64,000 bases of DNA, taken from positions 186,001 through 250,000 of the forward strand of contig CAXXDX010000005.1 in NCBI GenBank assembly GCA_963677605.2, in the 5' to 3' direction. Below, piece after piece: positions 60,998-64,000 of this stretch (positions within the stretch are counted from its first letter, which is position 1; every line of letters starts with the position of its first letter). The position numbers were made by a program, and so were the translations under genes. The notes under the pieces are model-generated. The model saw only the letters and a list, made by a program, of their open reading frames with translations. It did not search any database and had not been told where the DNA came from. The stretch is from JAGLOK01 sp963677605 (GTDB taxonomy: Bacteria > Bacillota > Clostridia > Christensenellales > UMGS416).

Positions 60998-62122
60998 TTA
61001 ACCGAGACGCACGTGCGCCAACTCTGGGTAGATGGTTTTAAATCCATACAGCACGTCCATCGACATAATCTCTTTCTTGGAAGTGATGTCATAGGAGCGC
61101 ACAACACGCAAAGTGATTCCGTTATAGCTTGTCACATAGCCGTCAGCATCGCTGGGCAATGCAAGCGCGCGGGTAACGAAGCAGAAAGCGTTCTTGTGGA
61201 AACCAACATTTCGCACAGATCCGCCCGCCGAGCTGTCTGCAAACACGATGTCAGCATCGTCGGCGATACCGCCAGCAGGTGCAGCGGGATAGAAAGTGAC
61301 GCTTGCGATAGCGTTGCCTGAAGCTTCTGCAGTATCAGCTGCCACGACGTAAGTCGTGCCTGCGATAGTCATGAGGTCACCCTTTTTGAGTGCGCCGTTC
61401 ATAGCAGAAGCATCGATTGCCATTGCAGTTACGCCTTCAGCTACTGCGCCGTTTACTTTAGGATCGGATGCAGCTGTCGCATCGCCTGCCGCGTGAGTGT
61501 AAACGTCCTGTGAGTAGTAGTTTGAAAGACCGTAAATTTTGCCTATCTCGCCTTCGCGAAGAGCTTTTGCTTCCCCGCTTTCAGAAAGGCGGATAAGGTT
61601 ATTTATCTCGGTAAACTTCGTGTCAGCGTCAACATCCCACACAGCGGAGCGGTCAGCGCTCGGAGCTTTTTTGTTGTTTAATCCTTTACGGATAGCAGAA
61701 AAGTCAGTAAGCTCTGAAGGAGTTGTTCCTGCGACACCCGAAAAGTACGGTATGTCGCGCACAAGCTGCAAGCCTTCAGCATTGATTTTTTCAGCGAGTG
61801 CCACAGCCATAGGGCCGGACACTTTGTCCACAAAGTCAGGAACTGAAAGACTCAAGTCCTTTGAACTTACTTCGACAGATACGTCAGCCAGCCTGTCCAT
61901 TGTTACATCCACCGATGCCATGTTTGTGTCCTGAATAGTTATAGAGCCTGTAAAGTCGTTTGCCTCGTACACAGGCGGTTTTTCTATCTGGATTGTTTCG
62001 CCTTTGCCGACGAAATCCGATGAATAATCCTGATGAATGAGGTTAGGGAAAACGAGGTTGTTTGCAAGCACCGGAAGTGCTTCCCTCGCAATGTTTTTCA
62101 TAGTTAAAAAGCTGTTAGCCAT
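60998..62122 (-). CDS. phage major capsid protein, P22 coat-like
   Basis: 374 residues. The MANSFLTMKNIAREALPVLA opening and the VGKGETIQIEKPPVY stretch are typical of the P22 coat-protein-like family with HK97 fold. Residues about 205-295 (Ala/Gly-rich, ITGTTYVV-like) form the extra I-domain. AAGGAG precedes the ATG. It follows the scaffold gene by 44 bp, the standard order. Confidence 0.9.
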   Translation of the reverse strand: MANSFLTMKNIAREALPVLANNLVFPNLIHQDYSSDFVGKGETIQIEKPPVYEANDFTGSITIQDTNMASVDVTMDRLADVSVEVSSKDLSLSVPDFVDKVSGPMAVALAEKINAEGLQLVRDIPYFSGVAGTTPSELTDFSAIRKGLNNKKAPSADRSAVWDVDADTKFTEINNLIRLSESGEAKALREGEIGKIYGLSNYYSQDVYTHAAGDATAASDPKVNGAVAEGVTAMAIDASAMNGALKKGDLMTIAGTTYVVAADTAEASGNAIASVTFYPAAPAGGIADDADIVFADSSAGGSVRNVGFHKNAFCFVTRALALPSDADGYVTSYNGITLRVVRSYDITSKKEIMSMDVLYGFKTIYPELAHVRLG

Positions 62123-62166
62123 AGAGTTAATTCTCCTTAAAATTTAATTGTTGTTTGGCAAAAACA

Positions 62167-62754
62167 CTACTTTTTAAACTTAATATTATAGAATGTCTTG
62201 TCGTCCAGCCTGTCGGGATTAATGCCGATTGCTTTGTCCGCAGGCATCGGAGGATTGCCTCCCCTGCCCGTGTCAAGCTCCTGCTCGAAAAGATACGGAT
62301 CGCTATTTTTAATGGCCTCAATCTGTTCGGAAAGCCCCGTTAGCTTGCCATCTTTAATAACAATCCTGCTGTCGTCAATCAGCGCCCTTAACGCTTTCAT
62401 ATTCTTAGCTTTGGCTGAAAGCATCGCCTTGTCAATCTCTGCGCTTTTTATAAGCGCCATAAGTTTAAGTTCATACTGCTTTGCCATGAGTTCTTTTTCT
62501 TTGATGCACTTCGCGACCGCAGCTTCAAGCTCCGCTGTTTTTCCCGCGGCATCCTGAAGTGCTGCGAGCTTTTCTTCCGCAGTGTTTTTTGCTGTTTCCA
62601 TAGCCGTCGCTTTTGCAGCTGCCGCCAAAAACTTTTCCTTTGCGACATATGCCCCGCCGGCTAAATTCGCCAGCTTCACATCATCGCGTCCGTCTAGTTT
62701 CTGTGCCACCTGCGCATATAGCGCATCGCCTAAAATAGGTTTAAGAAATTCCAT
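62167..62754 (-). CDS. phage scaffolding protein
   Basis: 195 residues. A helical core (about 40-130) rich in Ala, Lys and Glu is coiled-coil-like, and the C-terminus (GGNPPMPADKAIG, then NIKFKK) has a basic coat-binding tail. This fits the Gp20-type scaffolds. TAGGAGG precedes the ATG. Immediately upstream of the coat gene. Confidence 0.87.
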   Translation of the reverse strand: MEFLKPILGDALYAQVAQKLDGRDDVKLANLAGGAYVAKEKFLAAAAKATAMETAKNTAEEKLAALQDAAGKTAELEAAVAKCIKEKELMAKQYELKLMALIKSAEIDKAMLSAKAKNMKALRALIDDSRIVIKDGKLTGLSEQIEAIKNSDPYLFEQELDTGRGGNPPMPADKAIGINPDRLDDKTFYNIKFKK

Positions 62755-62850
62755 TTAACAAAATCCTCCTAGATTTTTTTGATATGGTCTACTCCATGAG
62801 GGAGCGTGTTTTGTTCTTTATTTCCCTGCAAAACTTATAAAAAAGGGTAT

Positions 62851-62875
62851 GAAAAAAGCACTCACCAAGTGCTTG
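62851..62875 (-). terminator. terminator of cargo gene 62898-63368
   Basis: AAGCACTTG/GAGTGCTT hairpin with TTTTTTC on the minus strand. Confidence 0.82.
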
Positions 62876-62897
62876 ATTATCATGTTTGGTTAAATAA

Positions 62898-63368
62898 TTA
62901 CTCAGTCTTATCCTTAATTATCTCTACTATTTTATTTTTCGAATAATTTATTTTATTTAAAAAATATAGATAATTAATTAGGTTAACACAATTTAGAATT
63001 AAAAAAATCGTTAATCCATTAATATAAAAATTATTTAAAATGCTAGTTATCAAAATAAATAATGAAATAACAAATATTATAAATAAACTTATGACTGAAA
63101 ACGTCATCCACATTGAAGGTTCAATTATTATTACAACTGATCTTTCCAATAATCTGCCTGTAATCAGAGGATTATATTGTCTGCTCAATCCTTTAATTGA
63201 CTTTACAGTAAATCCTTCATCATATACTCTGCCAACAAATTCCTTGTCTTTTTCATATCTTACAACAAAAAGTTTGTTTCTCTCATCCGTCTTTTTTCTT
63301 ACAGCGTCTAGTATTTCTTCTTTTGACTTTTCAGTCTTTATAATAAACTCTTTTTTCAATAATCCCAT
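62898..63368 (-). CDS. membrane protein, YNPxITG-type cargo gene 2
   Basis: 156 residues from the ATG at 63368 (GGGAAGAT site). A cytoplasmic part with FVGRVYDEGFTVKSI and YNPLITGRL is followed by two helices (about 95-145). It aligns with the adjacent 63429-63956, so they are tandem paralogues. Own terminator; lies before the scaffold gene, in another accessory pocket of the head module. Function unknown. Confidence 0.65.
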   Translation of the reverse strand: MGLLKKEFIIKTEKSKEEILDAVRKKTDERNKLFVVRYEKDKEFVGRVYDEGFTVKSIKGLSRQYNPLITGRLLERSVVIIIEPSMWMTFSVISLFIIFVISLFILITSILNNFYINGLTIFLILNCVNLINYLYFLNKINYSKNKIVEIIKDKTE

Positions 63369-63428
63369 ATATCTTCCCACGCGAATAATACGCATCCTCC
63401 AAATAGCATTATAATAAAGTTAAATCAA

Positions 63429-63956
63429 TTAATGATACTCTCTGAACTCCGAACCTTGTACTATCTTCCTTATATCTCTTTTAGTATCTCTTAAGTTTAG
63501 CTTTATAGAAATAATACCGGCAATTATAGAAATAACCCAAATTGATACAAGCACAAGAGTGTTTTTATTTATATAGACGGACATATTGCCTTCTTGAATG
63601 AGTTCAACAATAAAATATATTAATAAAATTGCAAAAATCGCAATAATTATTTGAAGCATAATCGACAAAGAAATTCTTACATATACTGATGCACCATCAT
63701 CTTTGCTGTCAACACTGCCGTTAATAACAGGGTTAAGATCATATTTTCCTCTGTATGCTTTTTTTATCCTAAAACTATCACTGTCAACATGTCCTATGTA
63801 CAGTTTGTAAGTACTAACGCGGGGATTGTAGTTACTGATAGAAGTTTTTGTATCGGTATATGCTTTCAATGAAGATATAACTTCTTTTTTAGTCTTTGAT
63901 GTCTCAACCGTCATTTCATAGGTGAAAATATTTTGTACAAGCCAGATAAGATTCAT
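63429..63956 (-). CDS. membrane protein, YNPxITG-type cargo gene 1
   Basis: 175 residues from the ATG at 63956 with GGAG 7 bases upstream. IGHVDSDSFRIKKAY and DLNPVINGSV correspond to the motifs of 62898-63368, followed by two helices (about 95-155). Probably immunity-like or envelope cargo; no known family. The last 44 bp of the window upstream hold no further gene. Confidence 0.65.
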   Translation of the reverse strand: MNLIWLVQNIFTYEMTVETSKTKKEVISSLKAYTDTKTSISNYNPRVSTYKLYIGHVDSDSFRIKKAYRGKYDLNPVINGSVDSKDDGASVYVRISLSIMLQIIIAIFAILLIYFIVELIQEGNMSVYINKNTLVLVSIWVISIIAGIISIKLNLRDTKRDIRKIVQGSEFREYH

Positions 63957-64000
63957 GTGACTTTCTCCAGTAATTATAGTTAACCACATTATACCAACCT

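Larger units (their letters stand above)
37660..64000 (-). mobile_element. Siphovirus-type prophage, right part missing
   Basis: All structural and lysis genes lie on the minus strand in the canonical order from scaffold (62754) to endolysin (43761), followed by cargo genes. The coat gene, connectors, tail chaperone, Dit and holin define a long-tailed phage with a non-contractile tail. Terminase, portal, regulators and integrase must lie beyond 64000 if they exist. The left border is uncertain and is placed between the ABC operon and 37848. A collapsed tape measure and a frameshifted chaperone suggest it is defective. Confidence 0.85.

Overview
The window looks like a chromosomal segment of a low-GC Gram-positive bacterium, most likely an uncultured member of class Clostridia. 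The supporting signs are strong AGGAGG-type ribosome sites, AT-rich spacers with Rho-independent terminators, a Bacillus/Clostridium-type LexA box in front of a Y-family polymerase gene, and a Siphovirus-type prophage of Firmicutes character. A methyl-accepting chemotaxis protein suggests a motile host. I see no rRNA, tRNA or CRISPR array.

Host part (1 to about 37.5 kb). Short, often single-gene units alternate in strand and are separated by clear terminators. The most striking trend is signalling: six membrane-bound diguanylate cyclases (4.6, 8.6, 19.3, 31.1, 32.4 and 33.9 kb) lie within 31 kb with no EAL or HD-GYP partner in view. Five are complete GGEEF or GGDEF enzymes with multi-pass N-termini and one carries a GAF-like region. 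A chemoreceptor is flanked by two PHP phosphoesterase paralogues, one of which has lost two metal ligands. Other units are htpG, a SIR2-like protein with an altered catalytic His, pyroglutamyl peptidase, an XRE regulator with twin operators, an MFS transporter, SRAP, a Y-family polymerase under LexA control, an ECF sigma factor with its probable anti-sigma partner, a pseudopilin fused to a chitin-binding-like domain, a WYL regulator facing an isochorismatase-type hydrolase, an exported acetolactate decarboxylase and an ABC exporter. At 26.4 to 27.0 kb the minus strand holds a probable structured RNA leading into a 46-residue ORF and a terminator.

Prophage part (about 37.7 kb to beyond the right edge, all on the minus strand). 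Read from right to left it runs scaffold, coat protein, head-tail connectors, major tail protein, tail chaperone, collapsed tape measure, Dit, tail-associated protein, baseplate and lectin-rich receptor-binding proteins, XhlA-like protein, holin and endolysin. Terminase, portal and integrase are not in the window. The tape-measure gene is reduced to its two ends and the chaperone extension carries a frameshift, so the phage is probably defective. Accessory genes with their own terminators interrupt the head and tail modules. They include a two-gene membrane-protein cassette with almost identical 106-bp flanks around diverged coding sequences.

Downstream of lysis, at 38.4 to 43.7 kb, lies the most intriguing part. 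Three genes share a small N-terminal module; two carry enzyme-like C-termini (a caspase-like His/Cys domain and a JAMM-like DUF4329 domain). Each of these two begins at a conserved twin-hairpin repeat and is followed by a membrane-anchored candidate immunity protein. I read this as a prophage-borne modular effector array.

Several long intergenic spaces (4.2, 20.6, 37.7 and 60.1 kb) contain copies or fragments of a dispersed non-coding repeat family found in both host and prophage DNA.
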